Below are positions 49,764-59,231 of a stretch of DNA of 64,000 bases, piece by piece (within the stretch, counting starts at the first letter, position 1; each line of letters opens with the position of its first letter). The notes below the pieces were generated by a model. It did no database searches. It was not told the origin of the DNA and was given only the letters and a program-made list of their open reading frames with translations. Origin of the DNA: Billgrantia pellis (GTDB lineage Bacteria; Pseudomonadota; Gammaproteobacteria; Pseudomonadales; Halomonadaceae); assembly GCF_008297955.1 (NCBI RefSeq), contig NZ_VTPY01000005.1, positions 372,001-436,000 of the forward strand, written 5' to 3'. Both the position numbers and the translations under genes were made by a program.

Positions 49764-49799
49764 TGGCGTAGGCGACAAGCCACCCAACGGGACCTGTCG

Positions 49800-49830
49800 A
49801 ACGCCGCAGCCCATGGCTGCGGCGTTTACT
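49800..49830 (+). terminator. Terminator after sodA
   Basis: AACGCCGCAGCC and GGCTGCGGCGTT are perfect 12-base arms around a three-base spacer, followed by TACTTT. Confidence 0.85.
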
Positions 49831-49896
49831 TTGGCAGAATCAGTGACGACACCCGAGGATCAAGCAAAGGAGAACGATTGTATTTTAATTGGTGAA

Positions 49897-49911
49897 TGAT
49901 AAGTATTACCA
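49897..49911 (+). promoter_or_regulatory. Fur-box-like site upstream of the receptor
   Basis: TGATAAGTATTACCA matches the 7-1-7 Fur consensus (TGATAAT-N-ATTATCA) at 12 of 14 defined positions. It lies 58 bases before the receptor ATG, in AT-rich sequence suited to a promoter. Confidence 0.75.
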
Positions 49912-49969
49912 TGTGTCTCGTGCCGCTTCGCTGGTTACCACGGCTTCTCCAACCCGTTAGAGACACGAC

Positions 49970-52066
49970 ATGTCACGCTCATCCATCGCCCTCACTGCCT
50001 ACCCGCTCACCCATGCCGTTCGTGGCGCCCTTGGCCTCGCGGCGTCTGGTGCCCTTGTCGTCACCCCCTTGCTCGCCACCGCCCAGGAGGAAGCCGAGCC
50101 AATGGACACCGTGGTCGTCGTCGGCACGGCACTCAAGGTCGACACGCCGGCGCTGGAAACCCCACGCTCCATGTCGCTGATCGATGAGGAGGAGTTGGAG
50201 AATCGCGCGGTCACCAAGTTCGACGAAGCCTTGCGTTATCGTAGCGGTGTGCTTTCGGCGCCCTTTGGCCGCGATACCAAGGCCGACTGGTTCTACCTGC
50301 GTGGCTTTAATGGCGAAGACTCCACCTACCAGGACGGGCTTCGCCTGTTCCGTGAGGGAGGCTATTTCTGGTGGCAGACCGAACCCTTCGGGCTTGAGCG
50401 CATCGATGTTCTCAAGGGACCGGCCTCGATTCTCTACGGTGAGGCGCCTCCGGGCGGAGTGGTCAATGCCACCAGCAAGCGACCCACCGAAGAGGCCCAA
50501 GGTCAGCTTGAGCTGCAGGGCGGCAACAAGGGGCACCGTCAGTTGGGCATCGACAGTTCAGGACCGGTGGGCGAGCGCGACGATGTGCGCTACCGCATGG
50601 TAGGGCTGTTTCGCGAAGGCGATGGAGAACTCGACGGCACCGACAACCAGCGTGTCTACCTGGCCCCCAGCCTTTCACTTGACCTGAGCGATGCCACCAA
50701 GATCACCTTCCTTGGTAGTTACATGCGTGACCATGGTACGCCGACCAACGGTTTCTTCCTGCCCTACGGTACGGTAGAAGACACGCCGTTCGGCCGCGTA
50801 CCGCGAGACACGAACCTGGGGGAGCCGGATTACGACCGGCGGGAGCTGACACAACTGTCGCTCGGCTACGAGTTGGAGCACGAGGTCAGCGATACGTGGG
50901 AGTTCCAGCAGAACCTGCGCTATAGCGAACTCGACCTGCTGCTGCGTGGCGTTTACGCCTCATATATGAACGATGGCAGGACAGCCGGACGCGGCCTGAC
51001 CTATCGTGACGGGAGTTACGATGCCTTTACCGTGGACAATCGCCTGGTGGGTAACTGGTATACCGAGAGCACGGAGAATACGTTGTTGCTTGGCGTCGAT
51101 TATCAGAAACTCGATGTGGATTATCGGAGCGGTGAAAACAGTGCAGTCATCGGCCCTATCGATCTCTTCAACCCGCAATATGGCAATTACACACCGGCCT
51201 CTTTAGATACTCAGCATAACGAGGGCAAGGAGCAGATCGGCCTTTACGCGCAGAACCAGCTGCGCCTATATGACCGCTGGATACTGCTGGCGGGGCTTCG
51301 GCACGATAGCGTCGATGTGACCAATCGCGCCGAAGGGCGCCCCGATCAGGGATTCGACGACTCGCAGCTTTCGCTCACCGGCGGGATCATGTATTTGGGC
51401 GATCACGGTATCTCGCCCTATCTGAGCTACAGCGAATCTTTCAGCCCCCAGGTCGGCAGCGACCCCGATGGCAATGCCTATGTTCCCAGTGAAGGCGAGC
51501 AATGGGAGCTTGGGGTCAAGTTCGCGCCGAATTGGCTGGATGGTTATCTGAATGCTGCGCTGTTCGATCTCAAAGAGAGCAATACTCTCTACACCAGCGG
51601 CCAGGCCAGCAACAGACAGGGCGGGGAGCGCCACTCGCGGGGCTTCGAGCTGGAGGGCGTCGGCTTCCTGACCGAACAGTTGCAACTGACCGCGGCTTAC
51701 ACCTACACGGATACTCGAGTCGATATCAGTCCGGAAGCAACGAATCTCCGAGCCGGCCTGATCCCGCGTCACCAAGCCTCGCTCTGGCTCGATTACGGCT
51801 TCGACGCGGGTATCCTGGCAGGGCTGAGCGTCGGCGGAGGGGTGCGCTATGTGGGCGATAGTGTCGACTCACCGCAGTACAGCGATACGCAAGTTCCTTC
51901 CTACACGGTCTACGATGCCAAAGTGAGCTATGACATCAATGAGAGCTGGACGGCTCAGCTCAACGTGAACAATCTCACCGACGAAGAGTACGTAAGCGGT
52001 TGCGAGTATTGGTGCTACTACGGCGAGTCACGCAGCGTGATCGGCAGCCTCAGCTACCGCTGGTAA
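49970..52066 (+). CDS. TonB-dependent siderophore receptor, FhuA/FoxA-like
   Basis: Outer-membrane receptor of 698 residues. A signal peptide ends near ATA-QEEAEP (about residue 41); MDTVVVVGTA is the TonB box; the plug domain shows IDVLKGPASILYGEAPPGG. The beta-barrel ends in SYRW with a terminal aromatic. The C-terminal YVSGCEYWCYYGE, with two Cys, resembles the end of E. coli FhuA and suggests hydroxamate-type ligands, but the cluster that follows makes a carboxylate-type siderophore, so the ligand is uncertain. It has its own Fur site and converges on fhuB. Confidence 0.92.
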   Translation: MSRSSIALTAYPLTHAVRGALGLAASGALVVTPLLATAQEEAEPMDTVVVVGTALKVDTPALETPRSMSLIDEEELENRAVTKFDEALRYRSGVLSAPFGRDTKADWFYLRGFNGEDSTYQDGLRLFREGGYFWWQTEPFGLERIDVLKGPASILYGEAPPGGVVNATSKRPTEEAQGQLELQGGNKGHRQLGIDSSGPVGERDDVRYRMVGLFREGDGELDGTDNQRVYLAPSLSLDLSDATKITFLGSYMRDHGTPTNGFFLPYGTVEDTPFGRVPRDTNLGEPDYDRRELTQLSLGYELEHEVSDTWEFQQNLRYSELDLLLRGVYASYMNDGRTAGRGLTYRDGSYDAFTVDNRLVGNWYTESTENTLLLGVDYQKLDVDYRSGENSAVIGPIDLFNPQYGNYTPASLDTQHNEGKEQIGLYAQNQLRLYDRWILLAGLRHDSVDVTNRAEGRPDQGFDDSQLSLTGGIMYLGDHGISPYLSYSESFSPQVGSDPDGNAYVPSEGEQWELGVKFAPNWLDGYLNAALFDLKESNTLYTSGQASNRQGGERHSRGFELEGVGFLTEQLQLTAAYTYTDTRVDISPEATNLRAGLIPRHQASLWLDYGFDAGILAGLSVGGGVRYVGDSVDSPQYSDTQVPSYTVYDAKVSYDINESWTAQLNVNNLTDEEYVSGCEYWCYYGESRSVIGSLSYRW

Positions 52067-52080
52067 TCCCATCGTGCAGG

Positions 52081-52118
52081 ACGCACGGCGCCCGGCCAAC
52101 TGGCCGGGCGCCGTGCGT
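52081..52118. terminator. Bidirectional terminator between receptor and fhuB
   Basis: Perfect 18-base inverted repeat (52081-52098 and 52101-52118), with only two bases between the arms. It lies exactly between two convergent genes and would stop both transcripts. Confidence 0.9.
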
Positions 52119-52135
52119 TTGGGCGAGCGAAAGGG

Positions 52136-54109
52136 CTAGAGCCTACGCAGCCCCCACATGAAGTAGGCGCCGCCGATCAGCGAGGCGACCAGCCCGGCGG
52201 GGATTTCATCGGGGAACAGCCACTGCCGGCCCAGCCAGTCGGCGATCACCATCAGCAAAGCGCCGATCAACGCTGCGCCCAGAAGATGCCAGCGGGCCCG
52301 ATGGAAGCCCGCTAGCCGCGCCATGTGCGGTGCCAGCAGGCCGACGAAAGAGAGTGGCCCGACCACGAGGGTCGCAGCAGCCGTTAGCAGAGCGACCAGC
52401 CCCAGCAATGCCAGGCGAGCGTGTTCCACATGGATGCCCAGTGAGGAAGCCGTGGCCTGACCTAGCGGCAGGATATCGAGCCAGCGAGCGAAAGGGCGCG
52501 CGGCCATGCCCAGCAGGCCGGCGAGGAGTGCCACGATCAGTGCCGAGGAAAGGTCCACGTAGTAGGTGGAGCCCGACAGCCAGGCGACCACCTGCTGGCC
52601 GCGCGGATCGCCACCGGCGAGCACGATGGCACGCACGGCATCGAACAAGGCGGTGATCGCGACCCCCGTCAGCAGTAACCGTTCAGGGAGGAATCCCCCT
52701 CGGCGGTTGATCCCCAGCAGCATGGCCATGGTAGCTAGCGCACCGAGCGTACCGACACCGACCAGGGTGAGGTTGCTCGGCGCCGGCAAGACGAAAATCG
52801 CCACGATGAGGGCAATGGCACAGCCACCGCTGATGCCGAGCAACTCGGGACTGGCCATGGGGTTGGCCGTTAGGCGCTGGATGAGCGTACCGGCCACGGC
52901 GAGCATCAGCCCGCTGGCGGCGGCGGCTAGCAGGCGTGGAGTGCGCCACTCGAGCACCTGCCAGTCCAGGGTGAGCGTCCAGCCGCGTTCGGCCTGGCCG
53001 AGCGTTAGGGCGAAGAACCCGATGAATAGCAGCGCCAAGCCTAGCAGCAGGGACAATCTGCCCGGATCGGAGTGAGGCTGAGCGAGAGCGACACCCGCCC
53101 TGGGCGGCCCGCCGCCCAGCCGCAGACGGGGAATCAGCCACAGCAGCAGCGGCGCACCGAGTGCCGCCGTGGTGGCGCCGGTCGGGATAAGGGTGGGCAA
53201 AGTGCTGCTGAAATGCTGTAGCAGCAGGTCGGTTCCCGCCAGCAGTAACGCGCCGAGCAGTGTCGACCAGATCAGACGGGAACCCAGGCTGCGGGCTCCG
53301 GCCAGGCGCACGATATTGGGCGCCGCCAGGCCGATGAAGCCGACCACACCCACCACACTCACCACGCAGCCAGTGACGAAAACGGCAAGCCCCAGGCCCG
53401 CCAGGCGAAGGTGCTTGAGCGACACGCCTAGGCTGCGCGCGCTGGCGTCGTCCAGCTCGAGCAGGGCGAGAGGGCGCAGCAGGAGCCAGGCCGCCAGGGC
53501 GCCCAACAGCAGTCGCGGGGCGAGGAAGGCAATGTCATGCCAACCGTTCTGGGCCAGCGAGCCGGCTCCCCAGATCAGCAGCCCCTTGAGTTCTTCCTGA
53601 TGGAAGAGCAGCAGTACCATGGACAATGCGCCGGCATAGAGATTGACCACCAGGCCGGCCAGGACGACCACCATGGGGGCCAGGGCACGACGCCAGGCCA
53701 AGGCGAAGACCAGCGCCATGGCACCCACCCCTCCGGCCAGGGCCACCCACTCGCGCCCGGCGGCAAGCCATCCCGGGGCGAGCAGGGTAGCGGCGAGCAA
53801 TGCCAGGTTAGCCCCCGAAGCCACGCCCAATGTGGTAGGGGCCGCCAGCGGGTTGCGCAGCACCTGCTGCATCAGTACGCCGGCCAGCGCCAGGCCGCTT
53901 CCGGCCAGCAGCGACATGGCCAGGCGCGGCCACCAGCTGTAGTGCAGCATCATCGATTCGGGCGTATCCGGGGCGGCATCGAACAGGGCTCGAGCGCTCT
54001 GGATGAAGCCGGGTGCCGACAATTGCCATAGGGCGGAGACGGCGACGATCAATCCGAGCGTCAGGCATACCGTCAGCGGTCCTGTATGCTGCATCCGCGC
54101 TGATTTCAT
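52136..54109 (-). CDS. fhuB: Ferric siderophore ABC permease, FhuB-like double domain
   Basis: Inner-membrane permease of 657 residues, two fused FecCD domains (about residues 10-330 and 345-657), as in E. coli FhuB. Each half has about ten hydrophobic segments and a copy of the coupling motif: [12 protein letters not shown] in the first, [12 protein letters not shown] in the second. The ATG overlaps the fhuD stop (ATGA), and the upstream in-frame extension to 54205 overlaps fhuD and is unlikely. Last gene of the fhuCDB operon. Confidence 0.93.
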   Translation of the reverse strand: MKSARMQHTGPLTVCLTLGLIVAVSALWQLSAPGFIQSARALFDAAPDTPESMMLHYSWWPRLAMSLLAGSGLALAGVLMQQVLRNPLAAPTTLGVASGANLALLAATLLAPGWLAAGREWVALAGGVGAMALVFALAWRRALAPMVVVLAGLVVNLYAGALSMVLLLFHQEELKGLLIWGAGSLAQNGWHDIAFLAPRLLLGALAAWLLLRPLALLELDDASARSLGVSLKHLRLAGLGLAVFVTGCVVSVVGVVGFIGLAAPNIVRLAGARSLGSRLIWSTLLGALLLAGTDLLLQHFSSTLPTLIPTGATTAALGAPLLLWLIPRLRLGGGPPRAGVALAQPHSDPGRLSLLLGLALLFIGFFALTLGQAERGWTLTLDWQVLEWRTPRLLAAAASGLMLAVAGTLIQRLTANPMASPELLGISGGCAIALIVAIFVLPAPSNLTLVGVGTLGALATMAMLLGINRRGGFLPERLLLTGVAITALFDAVRAIVLAGGDPRGQQVVAWLSGSTYYVDLSSALIVALLAGLLGMAARPFARWLDILPLGQATASSLGIHVEHARLALLGLVALLTAAATLVVGPLSFVGLLAPHMARLAGFHRARWHLLGAALIGALLMVIADWLGRQWLFPDEIPAGLVASLIGGAYFMWGLRRL

Positions 54110-54981
54110 GGCGCCTCTCCCACCAGGGCGGTAACCAGCTGCTCGGCGAAGCGGCGAGCCGAAGGCAGGGCGCCGAAGCTCCATACCGGCGGTAGCACGA
54201 TCCAACTGTCGTCCCGCACGCTGGGTTGATGCTGCCAGAGACCGCTGTCGGCGAGGCGTGCCTCGACGCCGACCGGGAACGGTTCCACCACCACCAACCG
54301 GGCATCGATCGCTGCCAGCCGCTCCAGCGCGACCAGCGAAAATCCCCAGGCGTTGGTATTTCCCTGCCAGGCGTTGTCCAGCCCGAGCTTTGTCAGCACT
54401 GCCTGGAACAGGCCATTGTCGCCGAAGACACGGACGTGGCGCTCGTCCATGAATTGCACGACGAGTAGGGGCGAGGGATCGGCCGGCAGATGTTCGCGGA
54501 GTGTGGCGAGGCGCGACTCGGTATCCTCGATCAAGCGCTCGGCGGCTTCGCGACGCCCCACCAGGTCGCCGATTTTACGTGTCAACTCTAGCATTTCCTG
54601 CCAAGTGTCACGTTCGGGGGTATAGAGTTCGAGCATCTCTACCGGTGCGATACGCTGCAGCCGCGGCGTGAGATTGGCGAACATCGGCGAGGTAAGAATG
54701 CGATCCGGCGCCATGGCGGCGAGTCGCTCTAGGTTGGGCTGGGTGCGTAACCCCAGGTCGAGCGTCGAGTCGGGAAGTGGGGGGACTCGTACCCAGGCAT
54801 GATAGGCATCGACCTGGGCCACGGCATGGGGTGGAGCGCCTAGTGCCACCAGCGTCTCGGCCAGTGTCCAGTCGAGTGTGGCGATGGTTTCGTCAGCGGC
54901 CATTGCCGCCGGTGTGAGGCTGGCCAGCAGCCAGCAGAGCAGGCATGTGAGCCGAGGGGTCAAAAGGCGCGAGGTGGGCAT
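54106..54981 (-). CDS. fhuD: Periplasmic siderophore-binding protein, FhuD-like
   Basis: Binds ferric siderophore in the periplasm and delivers it to FhuB. The 291 residues have a signal peptide (hydrophobic [15 protein letters not shown], cleavage near AMA-ADE) and two lobes joined by a long helix. [15 protein letters not shown] and the closing [13 protein letters not shown] closely follow the E. coli FhuD sequence, including the ligand-contacting Trp residues. No lipobox is seen. Follows fhuC by 23 bases. Confidence 0.92.
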   Translation of the reverse strand: MPTSRLLTPRLTCLLCWLLASLTPAAMAADETIATLDWTLAETLVALGAPPHAVAQVDAYHAWVRVPPLPDSTLDLGLRTQPNLERLAAMAPDRILTSPMFANLTPRLQRIAPVEMLELYTPERDTWQEMLELTRKIGDLVGRREAAERLIEDTESRLATLREHLPADPSPLLVVQFMDERHVRVFGDNGLFQAVLTKLGLDNAWQGNTNAWGFSLVALERLAAIDARLVVVEPFPVGVEARLADSGLWQHQPSVRDDSWIVLPPVWSFGALPSARRFAEQLVTALVGEAP

Positions 54982-55004
54982 GTTCGGACTCTGAGTGGCC
55001 GACG

Positions 55005-55772
55005 TCAGACGACGACGGCAAGCGGATGATGCCCGCTGGGATGAGCCATCACCTGCATGGGAATACCGTAGATGGCTTCCAGCGTGTCGCCGTTCATCAG
55101 CTCCGCCGGGGTACCGTCGGCCAATACCCGGCCACCATGCAGGGCGACGAGGCGATCGCAGTAGCGTGCCGCCATGTTGACATCATGCAGCACAATGACC
55201 ACGCCAAGCCCGAGTTCACGGCTGAGCTGTCGGATCAGAGCGAGCACCTCGACCTGATGGGCGATGTCCAATGCCGCCAAGGGTTCGTCGAGCAACAGGA
55301 AGCGGCTGCCCTGCGCTAGCAGCATGGCCAGCCAGACCCTTTGACGCTCACCTCCCGAGAGGGTATCGACGAGTCGGTCGGCGAAGGGTTCGGTATGGGT
55401 CAGGGCGATGGCGCGCTCGATGGCGAGCCGGTCTTCCTGGCCATGGCGACCGATCAACCCACGCCAGGGGTAGCGGCCGAAGGCCACCAGTTCACGTCCG
55501 GTCAGGCTCTCGGTGGTCGGCAGTTGCTGGGGTAGGTAGGCCACCCGTCGGGCGAACTCGCGCTGTCCCCAACGGCACAGCGGGCGCGTATCCAGCGACA
55601 GCTCGCCGTGAGTCGCCAGCTGCTGACGAGCCAGCAGCTTGAGCAGGGTCGATTTTCCCGAGCCGTTGTGGCCGATGAGACCATGCACCTGTCCCTCGCC
55701 AAAGACGAGATCGGAGGGAGCGAGCAGCGATTTGCCATCGATATCGAAGCCGACGCGTCTGAGCTCGAACAT
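55005..55772 (-). CDS. fhuC: Ferric siderophore ABC transporter ATPase, FhuC-like
   Basis: ATPase of 255 residues. Walker A GLIGHNGSGKSTLLK, AYLPQQLPTTE, signature LSGGERQRVWLAML and Walker B RFLLLDEPLAALD are close to E. coli FhuC, as is the end YGIPMQVMAHPSG. It is the first gene of the minus-strand fhuC-fhuD-fhuB operon and has a Fur-box-like site 47 bases upstream. Confidence 0.93.
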   Translation of the reverse strand: MFELRRVGFDIDGKSLLAPSDLVFGEGQVHGLIGHNGSGKSTLLKLLARQQLATHGELSLDTRPLCRWGQREFARRVAYLPQQLPTTESLTGRELVAFGRYPWRGLIGRHGQEDRLAIERAIALTHTEPFADRLVDTLSGGERQRVWLAMLLAQGSRFLLLDEPLAALDIAHQVEVLALIRQLSRELGLGVVIVLHDVNMAARYCDRLVALHGGRVLADGTPAELMNGDTLEAIYGIPMQVMAHPSGHHPLAVVV

Positions 55773-55818
55773 GGACGAGGTCTCCGGCGAAATTGACGAG
55801 GCGCTACCATAAAGCGAA

Positions 55819-55833
55819 CGATAAGAGTTATCA
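55819..55833 (-). promoter_or_regulatory. Fur-box-like site upstream of fhuCDB
   Basis: CGATAAGAGTTATCA matches the 7-1-7 Fur consensus at 11 of 14 positions, including the full TTATCA arm. It overlaps the stop codon of the next gene upstream, so fhuCDB can be switched separately from that operon. Confidence 0.65.
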
Positions 55834-56769
55834 ATGCGAGGCCGAAACCGCCTCGACGACGGCGATGTGCCTGGCTAGCCAGGCCCGACTCTCCGTGGGC
55901 GGCCCCGTGGCCATATCGGCGCAGGTGTCGTGGCGCTGCAATGAAAGCTGCTCGCAGTTTACCTCGAGGCGTCCTGAACGGCTGGTCGCCTGCCAGTCGA
56001 CACATAGCCGACGGTGGTTGGCCGAGCCGTCGCCGTCCGGCTCCGCGACCGATACCTCTGCCGCGATCCCACGCGCCGCCAGCCATTGCAGTGCGGCAAC
56101 CTGGGCGCACTGCTGCAGCGGGCTGAGTCGGGAGTCGCCGCGATAGCAGGGCAGATAGGGCCGGTTCGCCATTTCGCATTCGAGCAAGGGTCTTGCGTCC
56201 TCGGCATCGATGCGGCCGTACTTGCGCAGGGCAGGAAAGACCACGGCGCTGGCTGCCAGGCGGCAGCCGCCGAGGTGAGTGCTCTCCCACACTTCGACGG
56301 GTAGGCGGCCGGTATCGACGCTCTCGGCCAAGGCCTTGTAGGTGGCATAACCGAATTTAGCACAGCACTTGTCCTTCCTGCCGTGGGTACAGCACAGCAG
56401 CACCGGGCCCACGGGAGGGGCGATTTCCCAAAGGGCGAGCGGCTTATCCAACTGCAGTGCGGCCAGGAAGAGCGGCAATTCGCGGCGCGGGATATCGAAG
56501 CGACGATTCTCCGGCATCAAGTAGGCACGATGGCAACGTTCATCCCAATGGCGGCGATGGATGAGATTCACTCGCCGGCCCGAGCCGGCGATGGCTTCGA
56601 GTCGTTCGGTCACTTCGGCGGCCATGTCGCTGGCCCGGCGCAGGCTGCGGCACCATTTGGCGCGGGGCCAACTGAGCAGCAGGTTGTGCTCGGCATGGGC
56701 GGCGCTACCCGCCAAGGGATCGCCCAGTGCGGCGCTCTCACGGGCGCAGAAGCGCTGGACTGCGCTCAT
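55831..56769 (-). CDS. Sucrase/ferredoxin-like (thioredoxin-fold [2Fe-2S]) protein
   Basis: A 312-residue protein of the Suc_Fer-like family. The signature lies in CCTHGRKDKCCAKFG and, later, ESTHLGGCRLAASAVVFPALRKYGRI in part; the CX8C-type set plus the later Cys or His residues could hold a [2Fe-2S] cluster. Family members have no firm function. Its ATG overlaps the stop of the FecE-like ATPase (ATGA), so it belongs to an iron-transport operon. A role as ferric-siderophore reductase, replacing FhuF, is my inference. The frame extends to 56928 without likeness. Confidence 0.8.
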   Translation of the reverse strand: MSAVQRFCARESAALGDPLAGSAAHAEHNLLLSWPRAKWCRSLRRASDMAAEVTERLEAIAGSGRRVNLIHRRHWDERCHRAYLMPENRRFDIPRRELPLFLAALQLDKPLALWEIAPPVGPVLLCCTHGRKDKCCAKFGYATYKALAESVDTGRLPVEVWESTHLGGCRLAASAVVFPALRKYGRIDAEDARPLLECEMANRPYLPCYRGDSRLSPLQQCAQVAALQWLAARGIAAEVSVAEPDGDGSANHRRLCVDWQATSRSGRLEVNCEQLSLQRHDTCADMATGPPTESRAWLARHIAVVEAVSASH

Positions 56770-57611
56770 GCCGATACCTCCTGCGACCGCACGGCCGACA
56801 TGCCGATTCCGCCCAGCGTGGGGATGCAGATCGGCCGGCCGGTGTTCGGTGCGCGCATCACCTCGGCGTCGAGGTCGAAAACCCGTTTCAGATTGGCCGC
56901 GGTGAACACCGCTTCGGGCGAACCGCATTGCTCGATGCGGCCGTCGCGCATCATCACCAGCACGTCCGCATAGGCGGCTGCCAGGTTGAGATCGTGCAGC
57001 ACTACCAGCAGGGTGCGGCCGCGGTCATGGGCCAGCCTCACCAGAAGTTCCAGCAGATCGACCTGCACCTTGAGATCGAGGAAGGTGGTCGGCTCGTCGA
57101 GCAGGATCAGGTCGGTCTGCTGGGCCAGCACCATGGCGATCCAGCAGCGTTGGCGTTGCCCGCCGGAGAGCGCGTCGACGGGGCGCTCGGCGAATTCGGC
57201 GACACGGGCGATAGTCATGGCCTCTCGCACCGCCTGCTCGTCCTGCGCCGACCATTGCCGCCACAGACGCTGATGGGGAAAACGCCCCATGCCGACCAGT
57301 TCGCGCACCGTGAGCCCTTCGGGGGCCGTGGGGCTTTGGGGCAGGATGCCCAGACGATGGGCGACCTCGCGAGTGCGATAGCGATGGATGTCGTGACCGT
57401 CGAGCAGCACGTGGCCCTGCTGTGGCGTCAACGTGCGAGCGAGCGTCTTGAGCAGCGTCGATTTGCCACAGCCGTTGGGGCCCAGCAGGGCCGTGACCCG
57501 ACCATCAGCGACACGAAAATCCACCCCGTCGATAACCCGCCGGCCATCGTAGCCGGCGGTCAGGCCTTCACCCTGAAGACGGGAGGCGTGGCATTCCGGG
57601 GGAGAGAGCAT
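56766..57611 (-). CDS. Iron-siderophore ABC transporter ATPase, FecE-like
   Basis: Second iron-uptake ATPase in the region, 281 residues. Walker A LLGPNGCGKSTLLK, LGILPQSPTAPEGLTV, signature LSGGQRQRCWIAMVLAQ and Walker B LILLDEPTTFLDLK are all typical of FecE/FepC. Unlike fhuC it has no permease or binding protein beside it: the next gene is the sucrase/ferredoxin-like protein. It may share FhuB or serve a permease elsewhere. Its promoter region, with a Fur-like site, is shared with the divergent exporter. Confidence 0.92.
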   Translation of the reverse strand: MLSPPECHASRLQGEGLTAGYDGRRVIDGVDFRVADGRVTALLGPNGCGKSTLLKTLARTLTPQQGHVLLDGHDIHRYRTREVAHRLGILPQSPTAPEGLTVRELVGMGRFPHQRLWRQWSAQDEQAVREAMTIARVAEFAERPVDALSGGQRQRCWIAMVLAQQTDLILLDEPTTFLDLKVQVDLLELLVRLAHDRGRTLLVVLHDLNLAAAYADVLVMMRDGRIEQCGSPEAVFTAANLKRVFDLDAEVMRAPNTGRPICIPTLGGIGMSAVRSQEVSA

Positions 57612-57697
57612 AAGCGCTGCCGAGTCGTCGTGAGATGCGCACAGTATAAGAGCTTCCCATTTGCGATGCGATACTTACATACGATTACTAATGCTTA

Positions 57698-57712
57698 TGA
57701 GAATTGTTTGCA
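57698..57712. promoter_or_regulatory. Fur-box-like site between the ATPase and exporter genes
   Basis: TGAGAATTGTTTGCA matches the Fur consensus at 10 of 14 positions, in the middle of a 183-base AT-rich divergent region. It could control both the FecE-like operon (minus) and the siderophore synthesis operon (plus). Confidence 0.5.
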
Positions 57713-57794
57713 TATGAGATTTCAATGTGGCAGCCTCGTTGACGTCATCAGGCTCCGATCGCGTTAGGGGAGTCGATTACAGGGATAGGGTGCC

Positions 57795-59231
57795 ATGTCC
57801 AGGGAGAAAGCCGTTCCGGTGCTGATCACCGTGCTGCTGGGGACCTTTACCGTCAGTCTCAACAACAGCGCCTTGAATCTGGCGATTCCCGAGCTGATGC
57901 GTGTCTTCGATGTCGGTGCGGCGCGCGCCAGCTGGGTCATGACGCTTTTCCTGATCGCCATGGGCATGACCATGCCGCTAACCGGGTTCCTTGCCGATCG
58001 CTGGGGCGCCCATCGCCTCTACCTGTTGGGCCTGTGGCTGTTCCTCGCCGCCTCTTTGCTCGGCGCCCTGGCCGGTACGCTGGCCTGGGTACTGGCCGCA
58101 CGAGGTCTGCAGGGCGTTGCCGCGGGTCTGATGATTCCTCTTTCTCTGCCGCTGATCTTTGCCGCTTGGCCCGTCGAGCGGCGTGGCCGGGTGACCGGCG
58201 TCTGGGGTTTTGCCGTGATGATCGCGCCGGCCTTGGGTCCCAGCCTCGGTGGGCTGCTGCTGGAGGTGAGTCGCTGGCAGGCCCTGTTTCTGATGAACCT
58301 GCCCGTCGCCGTCCTGGGCCTGCTGAGCGGTCACTGCTATCTCGAGGCGCAGCGGCGAGACTCTGCGCGCCGCTTCGATCTGCCCGGTTTCCTGTTGGTG
58401 ACGCTGGGGGTGGGGGCCGTATTGACCGCCCTGGCCGGTATCACCTCGCCAGCCGACCTGCATCAGACGATGCGCTGGGGTCCACTGCTCGCCGGGAGCC
58501 TCCTGCTGATCGTCTTCGTGCACATCGAGCGACGCACACCGCACCCGCTGCTGGATCTCAACTTGTTCGCCGTCCGAACCTTCCGTATCAGCGTGCTGCT
58601 CGCCTGTTGCCAGGCCGTGGTCACTTTCGGCTGCCTGTTGTTGATTCCGATCTGGATGCAGCACGTCCTGGGATACGACCCGTTGACCACCGGTCTGATC
58701 TTCCTGCCCACCGCGCTGGTCGCTGCCATCTGCTCGCCGTGGGCCGGTCGTCTGTTGGATCGTGACAAGGCGCGCCATGTCGTGGTCTTCGGCATGGCGG
58801 TGACCGCGGCTGCGCTGCTGGGCCTCGCCATGTTGGGGCCAGAGGCCCCGCTATGGCTGATCGGCGCCCTGATGGCGGCGCGTGGGATCGGCCTGGGCTT
58901 CGGCTATCTACCGGTCACCACGGTGGGGCTCAACGCCTTGCCGAATCGTCCTATCGCTCAGGCTTCGGCCATGAACAACCTGTGCCGTCGCCTGGCATCG
59001 TCGCTGGGCGTCGTACTCCTCGCCCTGCACCACGACCTGAGCCGAGCGCGGCACCTGGCACAAGGCGCCGAGGCCGGTGCAGCCGACATGGCGGCGCTGG
59101 GCGAGGCTTTCCTGGTCCTGGCCGTCCTGGTTCTCGTGGCGACGCCCCTGGCGTTGTCGCTTCCCTCCAACCGCCGTGAGGTAACGTCAGCCCATGACCC
59201 ACATCGAGCTACCCAGACTTCCCCAAAGTGA
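57795..59231 (+). CDS. MFS exporter, DHA2-type, siderophore export candidate
   Basis: Major facilitator of 478 residues with about 14 hydrophobic segments, the DHA2 layout. The motif GFLADRWGAHRLYL after helix 2 and GVWGFAVMIAPALGPSLGG in helix 5 (antiporter motif C-like) are present. As the first gene of the NIS operon it occupies the place of sbnD and of yhcA in achromobactin clusters, so export of the siderophore is the likely job. AGGG lies before the ATG. Confidence 0.9.
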   Translation: MSREKAVPVLITVLLGTFTVSLNNSALNLAIPELMRVFDVGAARASWVMTLFLIAMGMTMPLTGFLADRWGAHRLYLLGLWLFLAASLLGALAGTLAWVLAARGLQGVAAGLMIPLSLPLIFAAWPVERRGRVTGVWGFAVMIAPALGPSLGGLLLEVSRWQALFLMNLPVAVLGLLSGHCYLEAQRRDSARRFDLPGFLLVTLGVGAVLTALAGITSPADLHQTMRWGPLLAGSLLLIVFVHIERRTPHPLLDLNLFAVRTFRISVLLACCQAVVTFGCLLLIPIWMQHVLGYDPLTTGLIFLPTALVAAICSPWAGRLLDRDKARHVVVFGMAVTAAALLGLAMLGPEAPLWLIGALMAARGIGLGFGYLPVTTVGLNALPNRPIAQASAMNNLCRRLASSLGVVLLALHHDLSRARHLAQGAEAGAADMAALGEAFLVLAVLVLVATPLALSLPSNRREVTSAHDPHRATQTSPK

